From the NCBI RefSeq assembly GCF_900101625.1, contig NZ_FMYZ01000017.1, positions 1 to 64,000 of the forward strand: a DNA stretch of 64,000 nucleotides, given 5' to 3'. Below are positions 52,849 to 62,329 of the stretch, in pieces; the first letter of the stretch is position 1; each line of letters begins with the position of its first letter. The translations under genes and the position numbers were made by a program. The notes under the pieces were generated by a model. The model did not search any database and had not been told where the DNA came from. It saw only the letters and a program-made list of their open reading frames with translations. Source of the stretch: Cupriavidus sp. YR651 (GTDB taxonomy: Bacteria > Pseudomonadota > Gammaproteobacteria > Burkholderiales > Burkholderiaceae).

Positions 52849-53493
52849 GTGAAAACCGATCTGCAACTCAAGAAAGAAGTTAGCGATGAGCTGACATGGG
52901 ATCCGTCGATTCACGCAGCGGGCATCGGTGTAGAAGTGAACGATGGCATCGTCACGTTGAGCGGGCACGTCAAGACCTATCTTGAGAAGGTCGCCGCCGG
53001 GCTCGCTGCGGAGCGCGTCGCGGGAGTTAAGGGGACTGTGCTGGAACTGCACGTTGGCGAGCAGCACGGGCAAACCGACGAAACCCTAGCGATGGCCGCG
53101 CGTGCTGCAATGCAATGGTATGTCCATGTACCAGATGATGCGATCAAGATCCGCGTCGAGGACGGTTGGGTCTCGTTGGCAGGGGACGTCGAGTGGGGCT
53201 ATCAGCGCCATGCCGCCGAACGAGCGGTCGCCCATCTGCGTGGCGTCAAGGGTGTGACCAACGGGATTGCGGTACGGCCGCAGCTTGAGCCCCATGACGT
53301 CGCGAACAAGATCGAGGCTGCATTGCGCCGCCACGCGGAGCGGGAGGCTCACCATATTGAAGTGAAAGCCGAAGGCGGCATCGTCACGCTTGGCGGATTT
53401 GTGGACTCGATTGAGGAGCGCCATGCCGCCGCCGGTGCTGCGTGGTCCGCACCAGGCGTTTCCCAGGTCATCAATAATCTTAAGATTCGCTGA
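52849..53493 (+). CDS. Three-BON-domain protein
   Basis: 214 residues. GTG start at 52849 with AGGAGAAAT upstream. Three BON repeats begin at about residues 1, 75 and 148: VEVNDGIVTLSGHVKTYLEK, IRVEDGWVSLAGDVEWGYQRHAAERAV and VKAEGGIVTLGGFVDSIEERHAA. There is no signal peptide, so unlike OsmY it should act in the cytoplasm. BON proteins of this kind accompany stress genes in many proteobacteria and bind phospholipids or other ligands. Confidence 0.9.
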   Translation: MKTDLQLKKEVSDELTWDPSIHAAGIGVEVNDGIVTLSGHVKTYLEKVAAGLAAERVAGVKGTVLELHVGEQHGQTDETLAMAARAAMQWYVHVPDDAIKIRVEDGWVSLAGDVEWGYQRHAAERAVAHLRGVKGVTNGIAVRPQLEPHDVANKIEAALRRHAEREAHHIEVKAEGGIVTLGGFVDSIEERHAAAGAAWSAPGVSQVINNLKIR

Positions 53494-53619
53494 TGCCTAG
53501 TCAAATCTGGCACCGACTGCGGCGTCTGCACCGTGCGGACACTCTGCAACAGATCAAAAGCCAGACGGGTGCATTGCGCTTCCATTCGCCCGAGCATCAG
53601 TCTGCCAGTTCTAACCGTC

Positions 53620-53633
53620 TTGATGTGTATCAA
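53620..53633 (+). promoter_or_regulatory. Perfect FNR/Anr-type box with class II -10
   Basis: TTGATGTGTATCAA with TATCCT (53655-53660) 31 bases from its centre. The transcript would start near 53667, about 28 bases before the ATG at 53695. Confidence 0.8.
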
Positions 53634-53694
53634 GGGGACAACGCTAGGTTTTTCTATCCTAGATAAGGACATCGCTTTCCATAAGGAGCATCGA

Positions 53695-54027
53695 ATGAAC
53701 CGGAAGCTCGTTATCAACGCCGCGGCTGCGTCCGCCTTAGTCGTGACGCTCTTTTCCACGTCCGCCGGAGCGCAAAAGAACTACACGGATGGTGGCGACC
53801 TCTACGGCGGCGCACACAGCGCGACAAAGGGGAAGCAGGCGCCCGCGAAACAAGTGAAAGATCAGGGTGCAAGCCGAACAGGAAAGTTCGATCCATATAC
53901 GGAAGGCGCACGGACAAAGGGCAATCTTGCTCCAGCGCAGAAGTTTCCAGATGAGCGTCCGCAACCAGATGACGTGGCGAAGGCCGGGAAATTCGACCCG
54001 TATACAGACGGCCGGAACAAAAAATAG
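53695..54027 (+). CDS. Small secreted protein with FDPYT repeats
   Basis: 110 residues. The ATG at 53695 has AAGGAGCATCGA upstream. A signal peptide covers about residues 1-28 (AAAASALVVTLFSTSAGAQ). The mature chain is polar and probably disordered, with a repeated unit: RTGKFDPYTEGARTKG and KAGKFDPYTDGRNKK, plus an earlier NYTDGGDLYGG. Function unknown. It has the clearest FNR-type class II promoter of the window, so it should be strongly induced when oxygen falls. The protein at 20540 shares the motif. Confidence 0.8.
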   Translation: MNRKLVINAAAASALVVTLFSTSAGAQKNYTDGGDLYGGAHSATKGKQAPAKQVKDQGASRTGKFDPYTEGARTKGNLAPAQKFPDERPQPDDVAKAGKFDPYTDGRNKK

Positions 54028-54249
54028 ACGCCTATGGGCAGCAGCGTCGAAGGGCTGCTACATGTGGTGAGAGATCGCGCGTACCTTACTGGCAGATGGG
54101 CCGTGCTTAGTGCGCCCAGTGGCTACTTTCCGGAAACTGTCGGAGCCTTAGAGTCATGCGATATGCGCACACACTAGGACCGGAAGCGAATTGGGGAATA
54201 ATGTGCCTCCTTACTAGCAAGCCCAACGATTCTTCGGTAGGCAACGACC

Positions 54250-54711
54250 CTAGCCGCCTTCATTTGAAACATCGCGTACCAGAAGCACTGGTACTAGGCA
54301 CGCCCTTGCTAGGGTTTCCGCTACGCTGCCCAACAGCAGGCGCCTTATCCCGCGGCGACCGTGAGTCCCGACGACCACGACGCCTGCCCGACAAGTTTCA
54401 ACATACTCATTCACCTGCCGAGCGACGTCACCCATGCTGAGAAGGTCGTCAATGAGCTTCTCCGAGTGGTCCAGGCCAGATTTCTCCGCGATGTAGGCGG
54501 CGTCCTGCAAGATGCATTGCCCCGCGGATAGCAATTTTGGGCATAAGTCCGCCCTGACGCCATATGCGGTTTCGTACTGAAGAAACGTATAGTCGATGAC
54601 ATGAAGGATTTCTAGGTGGGCACCGCACGCCGAGGCTAGTCTGATAGCCTCTGTTAATGCGCGGTGCGAGCCCGCGCTCCCATCAACGGCAACAAGAACG
54701 TGTTTGTACAT
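54250..54711 (-). CDS. Universal stress protein, single domain
   Basis: 153 residues from the ATG at 54711 (CAGGACGAATATC upstream). The strand MYKHVLVAVDGSAGSHRALTEAIRLAS and the ATP motif VVGTHGRRGIRRLLLGSVAETLARACLVPVLLVR mark a UspA domain. It is one of three Usp genes in the window and not a close copy of the others. Isolated, with no visible FNR-type box. Confidence 0.9.
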   Translation of the reverse strand: MYKHVLVAVDGSAGSHRALTEAIRLASACGAHLEILHVIDYTFLQYETAYGVRADLCPKLLSAGQCILQDAAYIAEKSGLDHSEKLIDDLLSMGDVARQVNEYVETCRAGVVVVGTHGRRGIRRLLLGSVAETLARACLVPVLLVRDVSNEGG

Positions 54712-56082
54712 GATATTCGTCCTGCTTGGGCGCAAACGCGAGACGGACATTCTCGCCTCAGCAGGCCGCCCAAAATGCTTATAAGAATTTTCAAATTGAA
54801 AGACCAGTATCTAGGCGAGTATATGGCACGAGATGAGGCACTGCGGCCAGCTTGAAGACTAGAACTCGCTGACGCGCTTGCCTTGGCTCACAGCGCGGCC
54901 ACTGTTCATAGGAGCGATGGTATTCACGCAGAGCAATGCGCCGGCTAAACCACTTCGGAAGCCGCGCTGGCCCTCCGAAGTCCAGCCCCTTACATTCGAA
55001 ATTCCCGTTGTGGTGCATCCTCGTTCCCACGCGGCATGCGGAAAATCACGAGGCGGCGTCTAGTTGTGAAGCTCCAAGCGCTGGATTCGGTGCACGAAGC
55101 CATCGATTTGGTGATACTCCACGATCTTCGATACGATTTGGTTTGAAATGGTCTTAACTAGCCGTCAAGGCAACATATAGGGGAAATTCGTCGGAAAACT
55201 AGAATTTATTGCTGCGACCATTGCCGATGGACATCCTGGACCGGTGCGGCTGCAGGCGCCGTCGCCGGCGTCGCTGCGAGCAGCCGTAAGACCCCTCCGC
55301 AGCGTTTTTTGGTATTCAAGGCAGTGGCCTGCGTAAATTCACGCACAATCCGATGCGGAATACAACGTAACGTTGTTGCGATGTCTGCATCCTTCGCAAA
55401 CGGCAGGTATACGGCTACGGCAAGACCAGAAGGACCAAACCATGCACAGAATGCATCCTCCCAGGAGGACGTCGGCTCTCACAGGGCAACTGGCATCCCC
55501 GTTTCTTCGCCAGATAGAGCCGAGCCAGTCGTGTCTCGACACCGTCAGCAACGCGATGCGCCGGAATTCAATTGGTAGTGTGCCTCGAACCGATCAGCGA
55601 GCATCACGTACCCCTACCAGGGACTTTCGCTTTGTATGGTAGAGGGCCTTCTGCAATCATTGCAGTCTGCAAGTCGAGTTTTGATAGCCTTGTGTCGCCG
55701 AAATGCCCCGCTGCAATAGAACCTTGCTTGCCGCCATGGCCAGACCGTTGAAGAGCGCCCGTTGAAGTTGAAGTGGCTGGCGGAAGCCCGCGCCTTTGCG
55801 CGGCTACGTTACAAGGTCTGCACGTCTCTGGAAGCGCCTTACCCGAGGATTCTGGCAATCCAAGCCGTTTCTTCCTCGTCACTGACGACGCCCCTCGCGA
55901 TCCAAAGGTTGCTCCTGATCAAGGGACGCTATCACAGCGCTGATATCAATGAAATTGAACACCATGCCTGCGCGGTGTCGGCCGCCTGCTGCTACGCGGT
56001 TGTGCCTTAGCGCACACACTGTGGCGGCATGACGCTGCCATGCAGTATTTGAGACTGAGTCTCGAAGGATTGGTGAACCGAC
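54712..56082. other. About 1.4 kb without a convincing gene
   Basis: Several open frames exist on both strands, but none combines a ribosome site with a recognisable product. CCAGGGACTTTC at about 55618 also occurs near 23496, hinting at shared mobile or decayed DNA. A degenerate FNR-type box lies at 55909. Confidence 0.45.
55909..55922 (+). promoter_or_regulatory. Degenerate FNR-type box before the membrane protein gene
   Basis: TTGCTCCTGATCAA; TATCAA (55944-55949) lies 31 bases from the centre. The gene start follows at 56083. Confidence 0.45.
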
Positions 56083-57324
56083 ATGGGTAACATCCCGATT
56101 TTCGGATTCAAGCGAATGCATCTCGTTCCTACGTCTGGCGAGGACGCTACGCGAAATCGGCAGAATTTTTCGCTGGTTCTGGGCGGGCCCCTCTATCAGC
56201 TCTTGCGTCGGACACATTTGTCCGACGACGCGTTGCTCCAGATGCGTCAACGCATCGTTGTCATCTCTATGTTTGCGTGGCTTCCGCTTCTGGTTCTCTG
56301 CGCCTTTGAAGGAACCTTGTTGGGCAAGGACCGGACGGTGCCATTCTTGATGGACATAGAGGTCCATCTCCGCTTTCTTGCGGCAGTTCCATTGCTGATT
56401 GCTGCGGAGCTAGTAGTGCACCAGCGCCTGCGTGGTATCGGGCAGGCATTCCTGGAGCGGAATCTGGTTCCAGAGACCGCCATGGATCAGTTTGATGCCG
56501 CACTTGGCGCGGCACTCCGGCTGCGTAACTCGGTACTTGCCGAAGCGCTGTTGGTCATCCTGGTGTATGGCGTCGGCGTCTTGGTCGTCTGGCGTCACTA
56601 TACCGCCCTCCAGGCGGCGACATGGTATGCGACGCCCTTGGCGGGCAACTCGAGACTCTCGCTGGCGGGCATCTGGTACGGCTACGTCAGCCTCCCGATT
56701 TTCCAATTTCTGTTGATTCGCTGGTATTTCCGGCTGTTTATCTGGATGCGATTTCTCTGGAAGGTATCTCGAATCAAGTTGAGTGTCATCCCGACGCACC
56801 CGGATCGCGTCGGTGGTCTCGGATTTCTTTCCAACACGGCTCATGCCTTCACACTTCTTCTTGTAGCGCATGGTGTAATGCTCGCCGCAAACCTCGGCAA
56901 CCGCATTCTCTTCCTCGGCGCGGCCCTGCCAGAATTCAAGATCGAAATTACCGTGATGGTAATTTTTCTGTTGGCTGTCGTTTTTGGCCCGCTGTTGGTA
57001 TTTGCGCCTCAACTCGCCCAGGCCAAACGCAAAGGCCTAAACGAATATGGCACGCTGGCGGAACGTTATGTTCGCGAATTCGATACTAAATGGCTGCGTG
57101 GTGGCGTATCAGCGGAGGAACCTTTGGTAGGGAGCAGTGACATTCAGTCACTTGCCGATCTTGGAAATAGTTTCGAAGTGGTGCGCGGCATGCGTATAGC
57201 ACCAATTACTAGGGATGCCATCCTGCAACTTGCGGCGGCAGTTCTCATTCCAGTTGTGCCGCTGGCACTGACCATGATGCCCCTTGAAGAACTGTTAAAG
57301 CACTTATTCGGGCTCCTATTTTAG
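56083..57324 (+). CDS. Uncharacterised polytopic membrane protein
   Basis: 413 residues with about six to seven hydrophobic helices, starting after a 60-residue cytoplasmic segment: IVVISMFAWLPLLVLCAFEG, LRFLAAVPLLIAAELVV, LLVILVYGVGVLVVW, YVSLPIFQFLLIRWYFRLFIW, ITVMVIFLLAVVFGPLLVF and the last LQLAAAVLIPVVPLALTMMPL. The loop VIPTHPDRVGGLGFL is conserved-looking. I do not recognise a named family or enzymatic motif. It precedes the CYTH-CHAD gene, but 259 bases separate them. Confidence 0.8.
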   Translation: MGNIPIFGFKRMHLVPTSGEDATRNRQNFSLVLGGPLYQLLRRTHLSDDALLQMRQRIVVISMFAWLPLLVLCAFEGTLLGKDRTVPFLMDIEVHLRFLAAVPLLIAAELVVHQRLRGIGQAFLERNLVPETAMDQFDAALGAALRLRNSVLAEALLVILVYGVGVLVVWRHYTALQAATWYATPLAGNSRLSLAGIWYGYVSLPIFQFLLIRWYFRLFIWMRFLWKVSRIKLSVIPTHPDRVGGLGFLSNTAHAFTLLLVAHGVMLAANLGNRILFLGAALPEFKIEITVMVIFLLAVVFGPLLVFAPQLAQAKRKGLNEYGTLAERYVREFDTKWLRGGVSAEEPLVGSSDIQSLADLGNSFEVVRGMRIAPITRDAILQLAAAVLIPVVPLALTMMPLEELLKHLFGLLF

Positions 57325-57583
57325 GTGATGATTCCAATCTACGGCGAGTGAGAATGAAGCTGATACGCCCCGTCCCTTACCATCCAATTCCAGGACACTC
57401 CTAAGATATCCAAAAATGCACCAGCGATAATGCTCATGACGACTTCACAGGAAGTTGTCGGCGGTCTACCCACACCAAGCTTGTTGGCCGAATGACAGCA
57501 TCTCGCAATTTTTATCCGTCTATGAGCAATCATCGCGTATCGCAAGCCCGTCGCCTCATGCAGCCCGAAGATAGGAATTCGTC

Positions 57584-59116
57584 ATGGAGAGGGAATTGAA
57601 ATTCGAACTAGCATCGGATCAGGCGTCGGCAATTCGTCAATTGACCTTGCTGCGCAACATGCAAGTGGAGCCGCCCCATGAGGAGCGTCTGGAGAGCGAA
57701 TATTTCGATACGCCGGACCTTTTGTTGCGGCACAGCGACGCGTCACTGCGGATTCGTCGCATTGGCGATCGCTATATACAGACGCTCAAGTCGTCTGGTG
57801 AACGGCGCGGTGGATTCTATGAACGCGAAGAGTATGAGACAGCGCTGCCTGATGCGCAGCCCGACCTCGACGCTTTGCTGGCCATTGTGCCCAAGTCCTC
57901 CCCGCTGGCGCAGTTATTGAAGGAACCTTCCTTGGCATCGCAACTGACGCCAGTATTCCGCACCACGGTTTCCCGCATGGTCTGGCAATTGAAGCCCAGC
58001 GGTGGAGACGAGATTGAACTCGCACTGGACACCGGCAGTATCACGGCCGCAGAGCACGACGAAGTGTTCACCGAACTCGAATTGGAGCTCAAGCGTGGCG
58101 AGCCCCGTCATTTGGGAAAGGTTGCTCTCGACCTCATCGAGAGGGTGCCATTGAGCCTGAGCTTGCGCAGCAAGAGCGACCGGGGCTACGACTTGCTGGT
58201 GTGCGAGAAGCAATCCGCGGTGACGGCAAAGCGTATCGCGCTCACGAAGAAGGACACAGTAAATGACGCCTTCTGCAAGATCGTCCAAAACTGCCTGGCT
58301 CAGGTGCACGCCAATGCGCCATACGTCGCGGCGGGGCAATCGCCAGAAAGCGTGCATCAGATGCGTGTTGGGCTGCGCAGGCTTCGCTCCGCACTTGCCA
58401 TGTTCGCTTCTGTGGTCGACCTACCCGCCGCGCTGCAGGGCGAATTGAAGTGGATCGCCGACGAGTTGGGAAAGTCGCGCGACTGGGAGGTGCTGGCGCA
58501 TTCCACGCTGCCACAGGTAAGGGCTACCGAACAGCAGCAAGAAGACATGAAGCGCACCATACTGGCTGCCGCACACATCGCCAGGGCTCGTCGCGAAGAT
58601 GCCGCGCGCGCGGTGAGCTCGCCGCGATACGCGCGGCTGACTTTGGCGCTCGATGATTGGATCGCCGCAGCCCCTTGGCGCGAAGCTGCGGCTCCGGAAG
58701 AACGAAAGCAACTGGACCGACGCGCGCATGGGCTAGCTGCCAGCGTGCTGCGCAAGCGTCACCGCAAGCTCGTGCAGCGTGGCGAAGGCCTGCACAAACT
58801 TGACGCGCCACACCGGCACCGGGCGCGTATCGCGGCGAAAAAGCTGCGTTACGCGACGGAATTCTTCGCAACCCTTTTCGAACGAAAGACGCTGAAACAA
58901 TACCGTAGCGTGCTGGCCAGATTGCAGGACGATTTGGGATGGGGCAACGATATGGCCATGGCAGACAAGTTGCTGGACCATCTTCAGCGACACCACAGCA
59001 AGGCTGCCAGCGGTGCCAGCTATGCGCGCGGCTTTCTGGCAGCACGCGTCGCGGACGATCGCCATAACCAAAAGCGTCTTTGGAAGCAGTTCCGACGCGC
59101 CGCACGGCCGCACTAG
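57584..59116 (+). CDS. CYTH-CHAD domain protein
   Basis: 510 residues; GATAGGAATTCGTC precedes the ATG. The CYTH domain (1-205) opens with the ExExK signature MERELKF and contains LRIRRIGDRYIQTLKSSG and ELELELKRG: a triphosphate tunnel fold. The CHAD domain (about 230-505) is rich in His and basic helices (VHQMRVGLRRLRSALAMF, HRARIAAKKLRYATEFF), which bind polyphosphate. Such proteins act as inorganic triphosphatases or attach to polyphosphate and PHB granules, which fits the PHB genes nearby. Confidence 0.92.
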   Translation: MERELKFELASDQASAIRQLTLLRNMQVEPPHEERLESEYFDTPDLLLRHSDASLRIRRIGDRYIQTLKSSGERRGGFYEREEYETALPDAQPDLDALLAIVPKSSPLAQLLKEPSLASQLTPVFRTTVSRMVWQLKPSGGDEIELALDTGSITAAEHDEVFTELELELKRGEPRHLGKVALDLIERVPLSLSLRSKSDRGYDLLVCEKQSAVTAKRIALTKKDTVNDAFCKIVQNCLAQVHANAPYVAAGQSPESVHQMRVGLRRLRSALAMFASVVDLPAALQGELKWIADELGKSRDWEVLAHSTLPQVRATEQQQEDMKRTILAAAHIARARREDAARAVSSPRYARLTLALDDWIAAAPWREAAAPEERKQLDRRAHGLAASVLRKRHRKLVQRGEGLHKLDAPHRHRARIAAKKLRYATEFFATLFERKTLKQYRSVLARLQDDLGWGNDMAMADKLLDHLQRHHSKAASGASYARGFLAARVADDRHNQKRLWKQFRRAARPH

Positions 59117-59326
59117 AATGCCGGTCGGGACGATTCAAGCCATATTGCGCGCCAGCAAACCGCAGAGCGCGGAAGCCCTGTTCATGGCGTTGAAATCTTC
59201 ACTATGGCCACCACGCAGTAGCGCTGGCCTACGGCGTCGCACGCTTCCGAATCGCGAAGCGCAACGATACGATCGAGTTGGCCTCAGGACGCTGTCCAGG
59301 ACTCGGGCTAGCTGGGCAGCGACCAC

Positions 59327-59791
59327 TCACCTACCGGTGATCAACCCATCGCTTCCGACTGGAACCGTCGGGAGGCGCAGCAGAAGATCGACGCCGGCGC
59401 TGTCCCCTTTCACGGTAATACTTCGACTCACAAGTATCCCACCATACCTTACCACGGCCCGGTAGTTGCCACGTGGCAGGTTCATGTACAGGTAGGGCCC
59501 TTCGCTGAGCACGAGCAACACGATCTCGCGCCGTGCATTGAACAGCGTTACCGTGACGTCCGACAAGGCGCTACTGTCCGAGCTGTCCACGAAATGGATG
59601 CGGACATTGAACTGCCTTGCCACTTGACGCATGGCGGCAGCTTCATCGCTGCCAATCCCTCCGGTAACGTAGGAGATATCATTGAGCTGCCTGAGTTGCA
59701 GCGCGCTTTGGGCGGTGGCCATTGGCACACTGGTAGTTGCCAGCACGCTGGCAGACGGCATCAGGCAGCAAGCCGCAATGAATGTCCGCAT
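59327..59791 (-). CDS. Secreted carboxypeptidase-regulatory-like protein
   Basis: 154 residues. The ATG at 59791 has AGAGGGAGTGTTGG upstream. A signal peptide (MRTFIAACCLMPSASVLA) precedes ISYVTGGIGSDEAAAMRQVARQFNVRIHFVDSSD, then LSDVTVTLFNARREIVLLVLSEGPYLYMNLPRGNYRAVVRYGG, a small beta-sandwich pattern. It is the intact relative of the broken gene at 46218. Its role is unknown; periplasmic location is likely. A degenerate FNR-type box lies 104-117 bases upstream. Confidence 0.75.
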   Translation of the reverse strand: MRTFIAACCLMPSASVLATTSVPMATAQSALQLRQLNDISYVTGGIGSDEAAAMRQVARQFNVRIHFVDSSDSSALSDVTVTLFNARREIVLLVLSEGPYLYMNLPRGNYRAVVRYGGILVSRSITVKGDSAGVDLLLRLPTVPVGSDGLITGR

Positions 59792-59894
59792 CCAACACTC
59801 CCTCTATCGTCATATCACAATCAAACACGCGGCCGTCAAAGGTCAGACGACTCGGGCCGCGCTTTTCAGCCTAGCCGGTGTTCCCGCCCGCTCC

Positions 59895-59908
59895 TTGCTA
59901 TGGATCAA
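59895..59908 (-). promoter_or_regulatory. Degenerate FNR-type box before the secreted protein gene
   Basis: TTGCTATGGATCAA; on the minus strand TAGGCT (59873-59868) is 31 bases from the centre. Confidence 0.5.
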
Positions 59909-60271
59909 TGACGCAATACGCGGCGAGGCCCCGATCCAGCGTCAGGAACATCAGAACGAGCGTCTTGAACTGAGCTCCAGCCTGCAAGCCGAACGATGCC
60001 GTGGTCGTCCGCTAGTAGCCGACCGATTTACCCCCCACATGCAGCGCACCTTCGCCGTATTCAGCCCCTACAACGAAGCCGCCCGCGAGTGCGCTGGGGA
60101 GATCAGAATGCCCTGCGCTTTCGTGGCAAGCTCACCTCCCCCAGCGTCGAGGCCATTAGTTTGTTGAGGGTGCCGTCGACTCCTGCGGCGATCTCCCAGC
60201 GTCTACTGGGGGTATCAGTGCAAGGTCATGCTTGCGTCGAGTGCAGGCAGTACTCTGAAAATTGCGCCTTG

Positions 60272-60285
60272 CTGATATGGATCAA
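60272..60285 (+). promoter_or_regulatory. FNR-type box before the SulP gene, one mismatch
   Basis: CTGATATGGATCAA differs from the consensus only at the first base. TAGCCT (60307-60312) is 31 bases from the centre. The leader to the start codon at 60470 would be about 150 bases. Confidence 0.5.
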
Positions 60286-60469
60286 CCTCGACGCGTGCGT
60301 GGCCACTAGCCTTAAATTGCTGCCGGCGGTCACGATGCGACCAGGCCGGCCGGATCTCGTCGCCGCTGCTCCTGCAGCCCAGTGATCCGGGCAATGCCAG
60401 TGTCCGCTTGAGGGGCTCTTCGCAAGCTGTGTCCTGGCGGCGATATCCCAGGATGATGGAGGTACCGCG

Positions 60470-62233
60470 ATGGAAGACTCTTCTCTGCCGGACACACAGG
60501 ATGGTACTGTCGTACGGGCCAACTGGCGGAAGTTCCCTCCTGCACAGTGGCTGCTTCATTACCAGCGGCAGTGGCTGGCACATGATGCCGTTGCCGGCGT
60601 TACGCTGGCGGCATATGGCATTCCGGTTTCGCTCGCGTATGCGTCGCTGGCAGGCGTGCCCCCGCAGTATGGTATCTACTGCTATCTGGCCGGTGGACTG
60701 GCCTACGCGTTGTTTGGCTCCTCACGCCAGCTTGCAATCGGGCCCACTTCGGCGATTTCGATGCTGGTTGGTGTCACCATCGCAGGCATGGCGCAGGGGG
60801 ACCCGGGCCGCTGGGCATCCATCGCGGCACTGACAGCAGTTCTTGTTGCTGCCATGTGCGTCCTGGCATGGCTCTTCCGGCTGAGCTCGCTGGTCAATTT
60901 CATCAGCGAAACAATCCTTCTAGGGTTTAAGGCCGGAGCAGCGCTGACGATCGCGTTGACACAATTGCCGAAGCTGTTCGGTGTCAAGGGCGGCGGAGAA
61001 TTTTTCTTCGAGCGGATAGTCATCCTTGCGCAGCAGGTGCCGCAGACCGACCTCGCGGTGTTCGGCTTTGGCCTAGCGGCGATTGCCGTGCTGCTCCTCG
61101 GCGAGAAGTTCCTGCCAGGGCGGCCGGTAGCTTTGCTCGTCGCCGTAGCTTCGATCATGCTGCTGTCGCTGACGCCACTGGGGGGTCTGGGCTTTAAGGT
61201 CGTTGGCGCGCTGCCACAAGGCCTACCCGAACTCCACTGGCCAGGCCTGCGGCCACGCGATGTGGACGGTGTCATTCCTCTTGCTTTTGCCTGCCTCCTG
61301 CTGTCGTACGTCGAGAGCGTCTCGGCGGCACGCGCCCTTGCACAAACGCATGGAGAAGAGGTCGATGCGCGTCAGGAACTGCTCGGGCTTGGCGCGGCGA
61401 ACCTGGCCGCAGGCCTGTTCCATGGGTATCCGGTAGCCGGCGGGTTGTCGCAGTCCTCGGTAAACGACAAAGCGGGAGCCAGAACGCCACTGGCCCTGGT
61501 ATTCGCTTCCGCAACGATTGCCCTGTGCCTGATGTTCCTGACGGGCCTGCTGGCCAATCTTCCGAACGTGGTGCTGGCCGCCATCGTGCTGGTCGCGGTC
61601 AAGGGTCTGGTCGATATACCCGAACTGCGCCATGTATGGCGCGTGAGCCGATTCGAGTTCATCGTGTGCATGGTCGCGTTTGCCGCTGTCCTGCTGCTGG
61701 GGATCCTGAAAGGCGTCATTGTTGCGGTGCTCGTGTCCATGCTGATGATCATCCGCCGCGCCGCTCACCCGCATGTCGCATTCCTTGGACGCATTCCTGG
61801 GACGCGCATCTTTTCGGACCTGGAACGCAACCCCGACAACGAAGTCGTCCCGCAGGTGCTCATCTTCCGTGCGGAATCATCACTGCTGTATTTCAACGTC
61901 GAACACGTGCGTTCGCTCGTGTGGCAGAAGATCCACGGCTCCACTCTGCCGCCTCGGCTGGTGGTCTGCGATCTATCCGTCTCTCCAATGGTTGATCTGG
62001 CTGGCGCCCGCATGCTCGCGACGCTGTACAAGGAACTGCAAGCCGCCGGGATCAGTATGCGCCTCGTGGCCGCGCATGCTGGTGTGAGGGACATGTTACG
62101 GGCAGAGGAACTCGAGGAGCGTGTGGGCCCCATCGGACGCCATATCTCGGTCGCGGACGTGGTCGACGCGTTTAGGACATCCGGCACGGCGGCTCCAGAA
62201 CTCGACAGTACGACGGCGCCGGCGGACGCGTAG
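60470..62233 (+). CDS. SulP-family anion transporter with STAS domain
   Basis: 587 residues; GATGGAGGTACCGCG precedes the ATG. About 12 membrane segments, with the SulP signature region VAGVTLAAYGIPVSLAYASLAGVPPQYGIY and FGSSRQLAIGPTSAISM. The C-terminal STAS domain covers about 455-570 (VLIFRAESSLLYFNVEHVRSLVW, VVCDLSVSPMVDLAGARML). Members carry sulfate, bicarbonate or dicarboxylates; the substrate cannot be read from sequence. A near-perfect FNR-type promoter is present upstream. Confidence 0.9.
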   Translation: MEDSSLPDTQDGTVVRANWRKFPPAQWLLHYQRQWLAHDAVAGVTLAAYGIPVSLAYASLAGVPPQYGIYCYLAGGLAYALFGSSRQLAIGPTSAISMLVGVTIAGMAQGDPGRWASIAALTAVLVAAMCVLAWLFRLSSLVNFISETILLGFKAGAALTIALTQLPKLFGVKGGGEFFFERIVILAQQVPQTDLAVFGFGLAAIAVLLLGEKFLPGRPVALLVAVASIMLLSLTPLGGLGFKVVGALPQGLPELHWPGLRPRDVDGVIPLAFACLLLSYVESVSAARALAQTHGEEVDARQELLGLGAANLAAGLFHGYPVAGGLSQSSVNDKAGARTPLALVFASATIALCLMFLTGLLANLPNVVLAAIVLVAVKGLVDIPELRHVWRVSRFEFIVCMVAFAAVLLLGILKGVIVAVLVSMLMIIRRAAHPHVAFLGRIPGTRIFSDLERNPDNEVVPQVLIFRAESSLLYFNVEHVRSLVWQKIHGSTLPPRLVVCDLSVSPMVDLAGARMLATLYKELQAAGISMRLVAAHAGVRDMLRAEELEERVGPIGRHISVADVVDAFRTSGTAAPELDSTTAPADA

Positions 62234-62329
62234 TACACATTAATACCATAGCACCCTCCCGAAGCCGGTCCACACCGAGCCCCCCTCAATCTGTCTCCGG
62301 CGGAGGCAGCCTGACAGAAGGAAGACGCC

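Larger units (their letters stand above)
59792..60469. other. About 680 bases without a gene, two FNR-type boxes
   Basis: This divergent region lies between the secreted protein gene and the SulP gene. It holds boxes at 59895 (leftward) and 60272 (rightward). Open frames within it have no recognisable product. Confidence 0.45.
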
